From: Trichobilharzia regenti
Lineage: Eukaryota; Platyhelminthes; Trematoda; Strigeidida; Schistosomatidae
Length of the DNA: 64,000 bases
Direction of reading: 5' to 3'
Assembly: GCA_944472135.2 (NCBI GenBank)
Contig: OX235270.1
Span: 75,897,168-75,961,167, forward strand
The position numbers and the translations under genes are program-made. Of the stretch, positions 44,401-51,410 are shown piece by piece; within the stretch, counting starts at the first letter, position 1; the number at the start of each line of letters is the position of its first letter. The notes under the pieces are model-generated. The model saw only the letters and a list, made by a program, of their open reading frames with translations. It was not told the origin of the DNA and did no database searches.

Positions 44401-45533
44401 ACTATCTGGCCTAAATATCCTTTAACATTTGAGGTCTAATTTTAGCAGTTGATTTTGTTACCTCTTTAGAGTGAAGTCTGTAAAACTCGAGACTGGTTCT
44501 TGCCTCACTATTGTCTGTCGTCATATACTATGAACTGGTTCCTACGAATAACTATTCACTCTGAAAACACATTCATTTTGAGCATTATTATTATTATTAT
44601 TCTATAATGCAATACAATTAAGTTGAACACTAATCATGCGTGACTTGTTTCATGAAAATATTAACCCTTAGGTTTACATTTGAGCTATTTCACGGAGGCC
44701 ACTACGTGAACATTAAACATGAGCAGCACGGTAAATGCAGTTCAATACCACTCACCAACCAATTACTTTTACCTGTACTTGAAAATGAACCATAACCACT
44801 GTGTGGTGCTAAATGTTCCTAAACACAGATACACAGTGAAGAGTTTGAACCAATGACTTAACATTTGACAGTGCAAATTGTGAAACAACGAGTTAGAGAT
44901 CTCAATCATGAATTCTAATTTCGTTACATGAATAAAATCGTTTCACAGCTATGTGGAATCGAATACCCAGCTAGCATTATTTTCAGGCGCAGGGCAAAAT
45001 TTTTAGGAAAAAAATTCAGGCGCATATCCTAACATGGGACAATGCCCCTAAGCCTGCCACAAAAACTCTGCAACGAGCCATAAGTCTGCCGCAAATTATC
45101 TGAAATACGCCCGTAGTCGTAGTTAGCTGGGTAATAACAACCTCCCCAGGCTTCCTCCTACCTTCTGATTTATAGTTTCCCCGTTAAACAGAAAAAATTA
45201 CTGAGGATAATTAAGTTACCAACATTCCCATCAACAACAAAGTAAAACCAAAATCTAAAAACTTACCTTCAGTCTTCGAGATAATTTTTTTCAGAACCTA
45301 AAGAAAGAAGGAATTAGTAGTCAGTGTATGGTGCTCACCTTCTTTTTCAACTTATTTGCAGGTACTTTCTTTTTGCAGCGTTCAACCTTTGAACCGGGAG
45401 CTTCGTGTATTTCATCAATGTCGTGCTTGTTATTTGAATCAGGAAAGTGATTTGAACCTTCTGACTTCTTCGGCCTTTTATAGCCTTTAGAGTCTGGTTT
45501 GACTTCATCATATGGAGATCGTTTAAAAGCCAT
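29333..45533 (-). CDS. Unit A: nucleolin-like protein with three RRM domains (spliced, 8 exons seen, 3' end missing)
   Basis: Joined minus-strand exons 45339-45533, 45267-45297, 43996-44216, 42029-42222, 37885-38154, 35044-35147, 33303-33383 and 29333-29422 read through without a stop for about 395 residues and end in phase 1. Residues 1-75 are Lys-rich. RRM1 (about 85-149) carries KLLITGLPHSV and SSRYAFLDFSS. RRM2 (about 180-245) carries LRIRNLPYSLTLNEI and is split by an intron. RRM3 (about 262-338) carries LRLKEVPNVIEDSYIKGLFP. The C-terminal exons are basic. Known: serial RRMs with a charged N-terminus suit a nucleolin-type RNA-binding protein. Only the inner copy of exon 1 is used in this model; five more copies lie upstream (to 48868). 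The terminal exon was not found. Alternatively exon 8 joins unit B exon 2 in frame, making one six-RRM gene. Confidence 0.7.
29615..29800. repeat. Foldback element with arms of about 48 bp
   Basis: The left arm (CTAGTCCTATCTTCGGTGCA onward, 29625-29673) and right arm (29737-29784) are almost perfect inverted copies around a 60-base centre with GGTGGCTCGCCATCATGG. A half copy without the second arm lies at 31455-31600. The transcript would form a long hairpin. Confidence 0.6.
29840..30015 (+). repeat. tRNA-derived SINE with hammerhead-ribozyme-like core, copy 1
   Basis: The head has an A box-like TAGCTTAGTGG and B box-like GAGTTCGAATC. At 29948-29972 the string CTGATGAGTGCCAACTAGTA then CGAAAC gives both hammerhead core strands around a short stem II. 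Known: schistosome Sm-alpha-type SINEs carry self-cleaving hammerhead ribozymes with this arrangement. The cleavage-site strand of stem III could not be identified with confidence, so activity of this copy is uncertain. Confidence 0.65.
29948..29973 (+). ncRNA. Hammerhead-ribozyme-like core (CUGAUGA ... GAAA)
   Basis: CTGATGA at 29948-29954 and GAAA at 29969-29972 enclose GTGC/GTAC, which can pair (with one G-U) as stem II. Upstream, CGAG and CTTG can pair as a short stem I. Stem III pairing is weak here. Confidence 0.5.
30480..31110 (+). pseudogene. Decayed RTE-type reverse transcriptase C-terminus, plus strand
   Basis: Broken frames read, in order, LKWLGHV, GWKRVKDGQTETWYQSMKLL, GRCRLLDCDLRG and LKTVRDMEQLRSQ. 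This is the C-terminal run of a second RTE-type family (different from the copy at 25 kb). Stops and frameshifts are frequent. It faces a related minus-strand fragment at 31660-32460. Confidence 0.6.
31285..31448 (+). repeat. tRNA-derived SINE with hammerhead-ribozyme-like core, copy 2
   Basis: Closely matches 29860-30015, with a 5' end that has lost most of the A box. The B box GGTTCGAATC is at 31326. The core CTGATGAGTGACAACTAGCA then CGAAAC lies at 31379-31404, with a three-base-pair stem II (GUG/CAC). Confidence 0.6.
31379..31404 (+). ncRNA. Hammerhead-ribozyme-like core, second copy
   Basis: CTGATGA at 31379-31385 and GAAA at 31400-31403, with stem II GTG/CAC between. As in the first copy, the cleavage-site strand is not obvious. 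Confidence 0.45.
31455..31600. repeat. Half copy of the foldback element
   Basis: The reverse complement of this stretch matches 29615-29715 (the CTTTGGTGCAGACTAAATTC block), while its right part matches the right flank of the first copy. It directly follows the second hammerhead SINE, whereas in the first case the foldback precedes the SINE. Confidence 0.5.
31660..32460 (-). pseudogene. Decayed RTE-type reverse transcriptase fragment, minus strand
   Basis: The minus-strand frame 32164-32430 reads MQSLLNTLSKNLGTFAM, then CKMILQIW and EVEWLNVV, which fits the segment after the catalytic Asp pair of RTE-type enzymes. Further along (32010-31660) broken frames read LGHVLRFLGYSLPRCG and IETWYQLIKLL, matching the plus-strand fragment at 30480-31110. 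Dead copy. Confidence 0.6.
32461..33302 (-). other. Intron of unit A, nothing recognised
   Basis: AT-rich intron between exons 7 and 8. No family that recurs in this window was seen. Confidence 0.35.
33303..33383 (-). CDS. Unit A exon 7
   Basis: 81 nt, phase 1 at both ends, acceptor TTCCTTCAG and donor GTGAGC. It encodes a basic stretch, TNRRHKSQKKGTTTPVISDR, then VKPKP. It can be skipped in frame. Confidence 0.65.
33480..34030. repeat. Unclassified GC-richer block in a unit A intron
   Basis: The base composition is richer in G and C than the surroundings (GGACTGCCGAGTAGTACCGT at about 33642). A 60-codon minus frame (33675-33857) shows no known domain. It resembles repeat-derived DNA, but no second copy is in the window. 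Confidence 0.3.
34350..34555 (-). repeat. RTE-tailed SINE, minus copy
   Basis: Reverse complement of the family at 12709: the tail CCCCAGTGGAACATAGGGCT at 34370 and the head GCATAGCGGTTAAGACACTC, GGTTCGACCC on the minus strand. Some internal loss around 34490. Confidence 0.65.
34556..35043 (-). other. Intron of unit A, nothing recognised
   Basis: AT-rich intron between exons 6 and 7; the 70-codon plus frame at 34805-35017 is taken as chance. Confidence 0.35.
35044..35147 (-). CDS. Unit A exon 6, second half of RRM3
   Basis: 104 nt, phase 2 in and phase 1 out, acceptor TTTTACAG and donor GTATGT. It encodes RNVFIFFKRNAQRKSALKMF and ends SCRLW. It is identical in length, phase and opening residues to unit B exon 5. 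Confidence 0.8.
35340..35640 (-). mobile_element. RTE-type 3' end fragment, minus strand
   Basis: On the minus strand it ends TGAAACCCTATACTCCACCC and an AATAATA tail, the diagnostic RTE 3' end. Inside are worn codons for the VTRRRSCEQELK-type C-terminus. It is an old copy of the same group as 36525-37775. Confidence 0.55.
35641..36524 (-). other. Intron of unit A with a SINE scrap
   Basis: At 36215-36262 there is a scrap of the RTE-tailed SINE (TTGGGACATAGTGCT and TGCCACCGACGCAC joined by an internal deletion). Otherwise AT-rich intron. Confidence 0.4.
36525..37775 (-). mobile_element. RTE-type retrotransposon fragment, minus strand, with RT core
   Basis: Read on the minus strand from 37775, broken frames give an AFNRVL-type remnant of the first catalytic motif, TGVRQGCLLS, a damaged LEDLDFA-motif, [16 protein letters not shown] TGLQVNIDKTEVMKI, and a C-terminal [16 protein letters not shown]. 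It ends in the TATGTTCCATTAGGAACCC tail and a TAA/AAT repeat. The clean stretch 36786-37379 is 197 codons. Several frameshifts make it dead. The 5' end is truncated. Confidence 0.75.
37885..38154 (-). CDS. Unit A exon 5, end of RRM2 and first half of RRM3
   Basis: 270 nt, phase 2 at both ends, acceptor TCTTTCAG and donor GTTAGT. It begins GSCILEMKSNDDLQAVLNEC and GGRLVRAEA, closing RRM2. It then opens RRM3 with FGLRLKEVPNVIEDSYIKGL. It is fifteen bases longer than its unit B counterpart. Confidence 0.85.
38155..38639 (-). other. Intron of unit A, nothing recognised
   Basis: AT-rich intron between exons 4 and 5, with short AATAAT runs near 38285-38305. Confidence 0.35.
38640..39010 (+). mobile_element. 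RTE-associated 5' fragment, older copy
   Basis: It carries ACCTTGTCGTGGTGGTCGGG and CTTGAATACCC, then CATGGGAATGCAGCTCCTG and the AGACTCCAAGTCAAAGGCTC block. It is homologous to the inverted pair at 11387 and 13900 but more diverged. It is taken as the 5' part of a retroelement; the exact family is not certain. Confidence 0.5.
39011..39899 (-). other. Intron of unit A, nothing recognised
   Basis: Pyrimidine-rich and AT-rich sequence; the 65-codon plus frame at 39083-39280 is hydrophobic low-complexity and probably chance. Confidence 0.35.
39900..40970 (+). mobile_element. 5'-truncated non-LTR retrotransposon (Jockey/CR1-like), C-terminal end
   Basis: The plus frame 39912-40244 reads EIKYLGVILPSHLSWSSHV and LLIQFINSCILPILLYCSPL, the region just after the reverse transcriptase core. 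After a stop and frameshift the frame 40264-40494 continues TSCNKFARGILSDLERPLYP and SKYKNSMIPYSARILCDE, a typical C-terminal end. The element finishes with AATAAAGTAAATTATTATTA near 40940. It is a different family from the intact CR1 at 15.5 kb. Confidence 0.65.
40971..42028 (-). other. Intron of unit A, nothing recognised
   Basis: AT-rich intron directly downstream of exon 4; no recurring family seen. Confidence 0.35.
42029..42222 (-). CDS. Unit A exon 4, first half of RRM2
   Basis: 194 nt, phase 0 in and phase 2 out, acceptor AACATTTAG and donor GTAAGT. It begins PNYRIIVGSNENVIKS and carries LRIRNLPYSLTLNEIKAEFP (RNP2 and helix 1). It aligns with unit B exon 3. Confidence 0.85.
42325..42790. 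repeat. Foldback tRNA-like SINE, best copy
   Basis: The left end (ATGAGCTGATATCAGTTAGA onward) and right end (42660-42755) are inverted matches of about 80 bases. Between them lies a tRNA-like block on the minus strand, with a B box-like GGTTAGAACC and TGGGACCCGATCC. Full length is about 450 bases. Confidence 0.6.
42791..43995 (-). other. Intron of unit A, nothing recognised
   Basis: AT-rich intron between exons 3 and 4, with a short TA-rich run near 42970. Confidence 0.35.
43996..44216 (-). CDS. Unit A exon 3, RRM1
   Basis: 221 nt, phase 1 in and phase 0 out, acceptor ATTTGTAG and donor GTAATT. It holds a complete RRM: KLLITGLPHSVDKFTLKEVF and SSRYAFLDFSSKKDYSDAVK, ending EFCGVK. Same length and phases as unit B exon 2. 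Confidence 0.85.
44217..45266 (-). other. Intron of unit A, nothing recognised
   Basis: AT-rich intron between exons 2 and 3. A short ATT repeat lies at about 44586-44603. Confidence 0.35.
45267..45297 (-). CDS. Unit A exon 2, 31-nt micro-exon
   Basis: 31 nt, phase 0 in and phase 1 out, acceptor TTCTTTAG and donor GTAAGT. It encodes VLKKIISKTE and supplies the first base of the Asp that opens exon 3. Without it, exon 1 (phase 0 out) could not join exon 3 (phase 1 in). Micro-exons are common in schistosome genes. Confidence 0.7.
45339..45533 (-). CDS. Unit A exon 1, copy 1 (closest to the rest of the gene)
   Basis: 195 nt, 65 codons, starting ATG directly after an acceptor-like TTTAACTTTTTTAG and ending at donor GTGAGC in phase 0. 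It encodes a basic hydrophilic segment with MAFKRSPYDEVKPDSKGYKR, PKKSEGSNHFPDS and KKKVPANKLKKK. The acceptor directly before the ATG fits either a trans-spliced leader or use as an internal exon. Confidence 0.75.
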
Positions 45534-46005
45534 CTAAAAAAGTTAAAGGAATGAGGGAAGACAAATAAAGGCATAAAAGAGAGAAATTATAAATTCATCT
45601 AATGACTGCATAGATAAATAAGTTCCATGAAAACAGAAACCAATTTGACTTTGGCCAGCGCCTCGAAATTTGACGTGATTCTAATGGTTAACTTGTTTTA
45701 TGGGTTTTTCATTTCTTTTTATCACTTTATATGTGCTTCTAAAGATGAATACGTTCACTGCAAAACGATTACTTTATTTAGCCATGATTACAGTTACTAA
45801 AATTTCATTGTGACTTCTTAGTTTCACAGTCCGGACATGTTCTTACTAACATTTTCATCCACACTGCATGCAAGCAATCCATGACTTTGAGATAAAGTAT
45901 TCCCTAGTTATATAAATTCGAATTTATTGGATAATCACTGATTGAAAAACAGACAAAGTACTGGAATCAGCAAGTCGGAATTAGTAGTCAGTGTATGGTG
46001 CTCAC

Positions 46006-46200
46006 CTTCTTTTTCAACTTATTTGCAGGTACTTTCTTTTTGCAGCGTTCAACCTTTGAACCGGGAGCTTCGTGTATTTCATCAATGTCGTGCTTGTTAT
46101 TTGAATCAGGAAAGTGATTTGAACCTTCTGACTTCTTCGGCCTTTTATAGCCTTTAGAGTCTGGTTTGACTTCATCATATGGAGATCGTTTAAAAGCCAT
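46006..46200 (-). CDS. Unit A exon 1, copy 2
   Basis: Same 65 codons, acceptor and donor as copy 1, 667 bases upstream in the gene. With phase 0 at both ends it could be spliced in tandem with the other copies, used as an alternative first exon, or be unused. Confidence 0.6.
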
Positions 46201-46672
46201 CTAAAAAAGTTAAAGGAATGAGGGAAGACAAATAAAGGCATAAAAGAGAGAAATTATAAATTCATCTAATGACTGCATAGATAAATAAGTTCCATGAAAA
46301 CAGAAACCAATTTGACTTTGGCCAGCGCCTCGAAATTTGACGTGATTCTAATGGTTAACTTGTTTTATGGGTTTTTCATTTCTTTTTATCACTTTATATG
46401 TGCTTCTAAAGATGAATACGTTCACTGCAAAACGATTACTTTATTTAGCCATGATTACAGTTACTAAAATTTCATTGTGACTTCTTAGTTTCACAGTCCG
46501 GACATGTTCTTACTAACATTTTCATCCACACTGCATGCAAGCAATCCATGACTTTGAGATAAAGTATTCCCTAGTTATATAAATTCGAATTTATTGGATA
46601 ATCACTGATTGAAAAACAGACAAAGTACTGGAATCAGCAAGTCGGAATTAGTAGTCAGTGTATGGTGCTCAC

Positions 46673-46867
46673 CTTCTTTTTCAACTTATTTGCAGGTACT
46701 TTCTTTTTGCAGCGTTCAACCTTTGAACCGGGAGCTTCGTGTATTTCATCAATGTCGTGCTTGTTATTTGAATCAGGAAAGTGATTTGAACCTTCTGACT
46801 TCTTCGGCCTTTTATAGCCTTTAGAGTCTGGTTTGACTTCATCATATGGAGATCGTTTAAAAGCCAT
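46673..46867 (-). CDS. Unit A exon 1, copy 3
   Basis: Coding sequence identical to copies 1 and 2, with intact splice signals. Confidence 0.6.
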
Positions 46868-47339
46868 CTAAAAAAGTTAAAGGAATGAGGGAAGACAAAT
46901 AAAGGCATAAAAGAGAGAAATTATAAATTCATCTAATGACTGCATAGATAAATAAGTTCCATGAAAACAGAAACCAATTTGACTTTGGCCAGCGCCTCGA
47001 AATTTGACGTGATTCTAATGGTTAACTTGTTTTATGGGTTTTTCATTTCTTTTTATCACTTTATATGTGCTTCTAAAGATGAATACGTTCACTGCAAAAC
47101 GATTACTTTATTTAGCCATGATTACAGTTACTAAAATTTCATTGTGACTTCTTAGTTTCACAGTCCGGACATGTTCTTACTAACATTTTCATCCACACTG
47201 CATGCAAGCAATCCATGACTTTGAGATAAAGTATTCCCTAGTTATATAAATTCGAATTTATTGGATAATCACTGATTGAAAAACAGACAAAGTACTGGAA
47301 TCAGCAAGTCGGAATTAGTAGTCAGTGTATGGTGCTCAC

Positions 47340-47534
47340 CTTCTTTTTCAACTTATTTGCAGGTACTTTCTTTTTGCAGCGTTCAACCTTTGAACCGGGA
47401 GCTTCGTGTATTTCATCAATGTCGTGCTTGTTATTTGAATCAGGAAAGTGATTTGAACCTTCTGACTTCTTCGGCCTTTTATAGCCTTTAGAGTCTGGTT
47501 TGACTTCATCATATGGAGATCGTTTAAAAGCCAT
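47340..47534 (-). CDS. Unit A exon 1, copy 4
   Basis: Coding sequence identical to copies 1-3, with intact splice signals. Confidence 0.6.
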
Positions 47535-48006
47535 CTAAAAAAGTTAAAGGAATGAGGGAAGACAAATAAAGGCATAAAAGAGAGAAATTATAAATTCATC
47601 TAATGACTGCATAGATAAATAAGTTCCATGAAAACAGAAACCAATTTGACTTTGGCCAGCGCCTCGAAATTTGACGTGATTCTAATGGTTAACTTGTTTT
47701 ATGGGTTTTTCATTTCTTTTTATCACTTTATATGTGCTTCTAAAGATGAATACGTTCACTGCAAAACGATTACTTTATTTAGCCATGATTACAGTTACTA
47801 AAATTTCATTGTGACTTCTTAGTTTCACAGTCCGGACATGTTCTTACTAACATTTTCATCCACACTGCATGCAAGCAATCCATGACTTTGAGATAAAGTA
47901 TTCCCTAGTTATATAAATTCGAATTTATTGGATAATCACTGATTGAAAAACAGACAAAGTACTGGAATCAGCAAGTCGGAATTAGTAGTCAGTGTATGGT
48001 GCTCAC

Positions 48007-48201
48007 CTTCTTTTTCAACTTATTTGCAGGTACTTTCTTTTTGCAGCGTTCAACCTTTGAACCGGGAGCTTCGTGTATTTCATCAATGTCGTGCTTGTTA
48101 TTTGAATCAGGAAAGTGATTTGAACCTTCTGACTTCTTCGGCCTTTTATAGCCTTTAGAGTCTGGTTTGACTTCATCATATGGAGATCGTTTAAAAGCCA
48201 T
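48007..48201 (-). CDS. Unit A exon 1, copy 5
   Basis: Coding sequence identical to copies 1-4, with intact splice signals. Confidence 0.6.
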
Positions 48202-48673
48202 CTAAAAAAGTTAAAGGAATGAGGGAAGACAAATAAAGGCATAAAAGAGAGAAATTATAAATTCATCTAATGACTGCATAGATAAATAAGTTCCATGAAA
48301 ACAGAAACCAATTTGACTTTGGCCAGCGCCTCGAAATTTGACGTGATTCTAATGGTTAACTTGTTTTATGGGTTTTTCATTTCTTTTTATCACTTTATAT
48401 GTGCTTCTAAAGATGAATACGTTCACTGCAAAACGATTACTTTATTTAGCCATGATTACAGTTACTAAAATTTCATTGTGACTTCTTAGTTTCACAGTCC
48501 GGACATGTTCTTACTAACATTTTCATCCACACTGCATGCAAGCAATCCATGACTTTGAGATAAAGTATTCCCTAGTTATATAAATTCGAATTTATTGGAT
48601 AATCACTGATTGAAAAACAGACAAAGTACTGGAATCAGCAAGTCGGAATTAGTAGTCAGTGTATGGTGCTCAC

Positions 48674-48868
48674 CTTCTTTTTCAACTTATTTGCAGGTAC
48701 TTTCTTTTTGCAGCGTTCAACCTTTGAACCGGGAGCTTTGTGTATTTCATCAATGTCGTGCTTGTTATTTGAATCAGGAAAGTGATTTGAACCTTCTGAC
48801 TTCTTCGGCCTTTTATAGCCTTTAGAGTCTGGTTTGACTTCATCATATGGAGATCGTTTAAAAGCCAT
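48674..48868 (-). CDS. Unit A exon 1, copy 6 (outermost, slightly diverged)
   Basis: One base differs from the other copies (48739 region, GAGCTTTGTG instead of GAGCTTCGTG), changing Glu to Lys. Its upstream intron breaks off after 65 bases into unique sequence, so this copy borders the true 5' flank of the gene. It may be the ancestral first exon. Confidence 0.65.
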
Positions 48869-48933
48869 CTAAAAAAGTTAAAGGAATGAGGGAAGACAAA
48901 TAAAGGCATAAAAGAGAGAAACTATAAATTTAG

Positions 48934-49105
48934 AGCGAAAACGGAAAAGCACAACTAATTTTAATTTTTTCAAAGACCGTAATTTCTTCATTGTCTTCAG
49001 AGCTGCTACTAACATCGATGTCGATGGCTTCAACACTTATTTGGAGTCGACGAAAACCTGCTGGTTGTGAATCAAAATTATTTTCTAGGGTTGACTCGAA
49101 TTAGT
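48934..49105 (-). other. Possible upstream acidic exon of unit A (unproven)
   Basis: An open minus-strand frame reads NNFDSQPAGFRRLQ, then SVEAIDIDVSSSSEDNEE and ITVFEK. An acidic Ser-Glu-Asp stretch is what a nucleolin-type N-terminus would have, and it lies directly upstream of the exon 1 array. No good donor is seen at its end, so it is only a candidate. Confidence 0.25.
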
Positions 49106-49107
49106 GA

Positions 49108-49739
49108 TTAGTATTTCACTAAGGAATTTGTAGAATTTTGTAAGCTCTCTGATTCAAACACCTGTTTCTTAAGCTTTTTTGATAATACTTTCCGAATATG
49201 TCAGTGAATTTTTTTATTACATATCTGTTCTGATATTATAATAACAAAGCACTTGGATTTTAAAACCCATAAATAAATACGCCGATTTGGACACGCCGAC
49301 CTTGAAAATCAAACTAAGCTCAATTTTTTAAGGCCTATCCAAGGTTATTTCAGTAGTTCATACGTAGAGCAGTAAAACCTCTGTACAATGCGCCTGTGGT
49401 AGCTTTATTGATATAGACGACTATTAAATTACACACTGTGCTCTTTTTCGACGTCTTCTTAAGCTCCTTTTACTTTGAATTCGGAATACGGCATATAATC
49501 GCCTACCTCCAGTGACACCTGAACTTCAAAATTATGATCCTGACTGAGAGCTTGCTAACCCCTCCTACTGCCGACAGTGATACCAGTACAAATGATATGA
49601 TTCTGGCTAAACGGAGAGGCTTAACAAAGAAGAGGGGAAGTTACTGTATACGTAAACAAGCAGCTTAACCTCGTATATGCAACGGACACACTGCCTATTT
49701 GAATCCCGAACTCTCTACAGTGTGTTTTCGTCTTAGGCC
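49108..49739. other. 5' flank of unit A, nothing recognised
   Basis: AT-rich sequence that may hold the promoter of unit A. No clear core promoter motif or coding region is seen. Confidence 0.3.
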
Positions 49740-51410
49740 ATAACAAGCATTTATTTGGCTCGTCTACTGGCCAGCTACCCGCGAAGCAAGGCTGAAAGAG
49801 CTACTGCTAGGCATTAGAACTGTGATACCAGACTTTGGCTATGACCAAATCACTGTAGCTGAAGACTCCATTGACCTGTCCCCAAACCATGGCTTAAAGT
49901 ATGCACAAAGAAACTTTGGTCGGGACCTGCTCCAAAATATTAGAAATACAGGCTTGACTTGCAATACTGGGGACAACATTACGTGCGATCCTAGTGAAAA
50001 GTCATCAGAAGTCATCATATCTTAACTAGTGACCGATTTTTGATCGAAAACATCCAAATCGTGACCCCAGCAGGAAGCATTGGCCCCCCTATCATTGTGT
50101 TTGATCTCGCTTTCCGTGACCTCCTACTAAGGGATGTTGCTTTGGTGGTTGAGGGTGTGTTGACGTTCACGGATAGGACAATTAACGCTAACACAGGATC
50201 TCAAAACTTCATAGACCAAAGAAAAAATGAAACACCTAAACTGATCGTCTAAAATATGAATATGACTCCGTACCGAGTTTGTGGTGCGAGGTTGATTGTT
50301 TAACTAGCTAAAAATTGTGCACGAACGAACGTGACATGACAGCATGCCAAATGGCGTGAATGCTTCACTTTGAGCTGCTGAACAAGTTGACTTAGACAAG
50401 AGGGTCAATATCCAAAGCTGAGTGATAATTGCCAGTTTTGGGAAATTATCTTCCACGTGAAGCTGCCAGTACTACAGCAAAGCCAACTATGTAAAAATGT
50501 GAATACTTCTGCCTGACACATAATGGCCTGTGGACTGGGCTGAATTATACGGAGAGGTACATTGAGAAATGGCAAAGGGATTATTCACACAGCCATCTCA
50601 GATGCTGCGGCTCTCGTCGCAGTACAACCTAAGAAATTCCCCACCCAGAGTATTCTGCCAATACAGAGGGAGGTTTGGTCTACATGGTGACTCTGCAAGA
50701 GTCAGACTAACCAAGAGGCATATCTGGAACTTACAAATCGATGTAACACAAGAGTAGGTCATTTCAGGTTTATCATGCTGGAAAACTCATAAAACTCAAA
50801 AGCCTGTAACGATCCACGTCGGAGAGAGATCCTACCGACCAGAGGGCGTGCTGCTCACTGGATACAAACAGTCAACATCTCACTAGTTTGTAAAAGGATA
50901 AAACATGCAGCACAACCTTTGATAGACAGCTAAGCAGCGAAGTGGGTACAATATATCTACTAACCCGCAAATGAGAAAAGGCGCTAACATTTTGGAAAGA
51001 GTCCAAAGACGGCAATCAAAGGGATAATGGGCCTCCTAAATAAACTATATGATCAAAGGTTGAAGAAAATAGGTCTTTTCACGCTTAGCTACCGTCGGTC
51101 CAGAGGTGAACTGATTACTGCCTATAAGATTACAAATCACCAGAATCGCCTAAACAAAGGCGATTCGTCACTAAGAAAGTATAGGGTACCTCGTGGCAAT
51201 TGACGAAGGATAGCTCACCAGAGAGCAAAGATTCCAGTGCGCCTCCATTTCTTTTCCCTTCAAGTTCCTTCCCCGGGACTCACGGCTGTCAGATGTGGCT
51301 ACTTCATCGCCCCTGGAGATCTTAAGGAAGAGGTGAGACAACCACGCAGTGACACGAATACTGTCCTTAAAACTCGCTATCAATGTGTGTACGCCTAAAC
51401 TCATCTTTTA
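49740..51410 (+). pseudogene. Decayed CR1-like retrotransposon
   Basis: The last part (50990-51400) reads in broken plus frames RVQRRQSKGIMGLLNKLYD, KKIGLFTLSYRRSRGELITA and RAKIPVRLHFFSLQVL. These align with the ORF2 C-terminus of the intact element at 15.5 kb (LESVQRKATRM, LFSLSYRRQRGDLITMFKI). The upstream kilobase contains several stretches of plausible coding bias (49822-50025, 50040-50252, 50569-50757) that are probably the rest of the element, but no motif confirms it. Confidence 0.5.

Larger units (their letters stand above)
45309..48933 (-). repeat. Tandem array, 667-bp unit, about 5.4 copies, each with a copy of unit A exon 1
   Basis: Every feature in the unit recurs at a spacing of exactly 667 bases: exon ATGs at 45533, 46200, 46867, 47534, 48201 and 48868 (minus strand). 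The repeated block begins at GGAATTAGTAGTCAGTGTAT (45309) and ends near 48933. Copies 1-5 give identical coding sequence; copy 6 has one coding change (Glu to Lys in the HEAP motif) and at least one noncoding change. The array carries five full units plus a 289-base partial unit. The mirrored open frames on the plus strand are not genes. Confidence 0.95.

Noticed and set aside
45942..48825. Five identical 71-codon plus-strand frames across the tandem array
   Set aside because: They are antisense to exon 1 and recur only because the DNA repeats; the minus strand has the splice signals and the basic N-terminal reading.
45309..48933. CRISPR-like or satellite array
   Set aside because: The unit is 667 bp with no short repeat-spacer structure, and it contains a coding exon; it is a tandem duplication.
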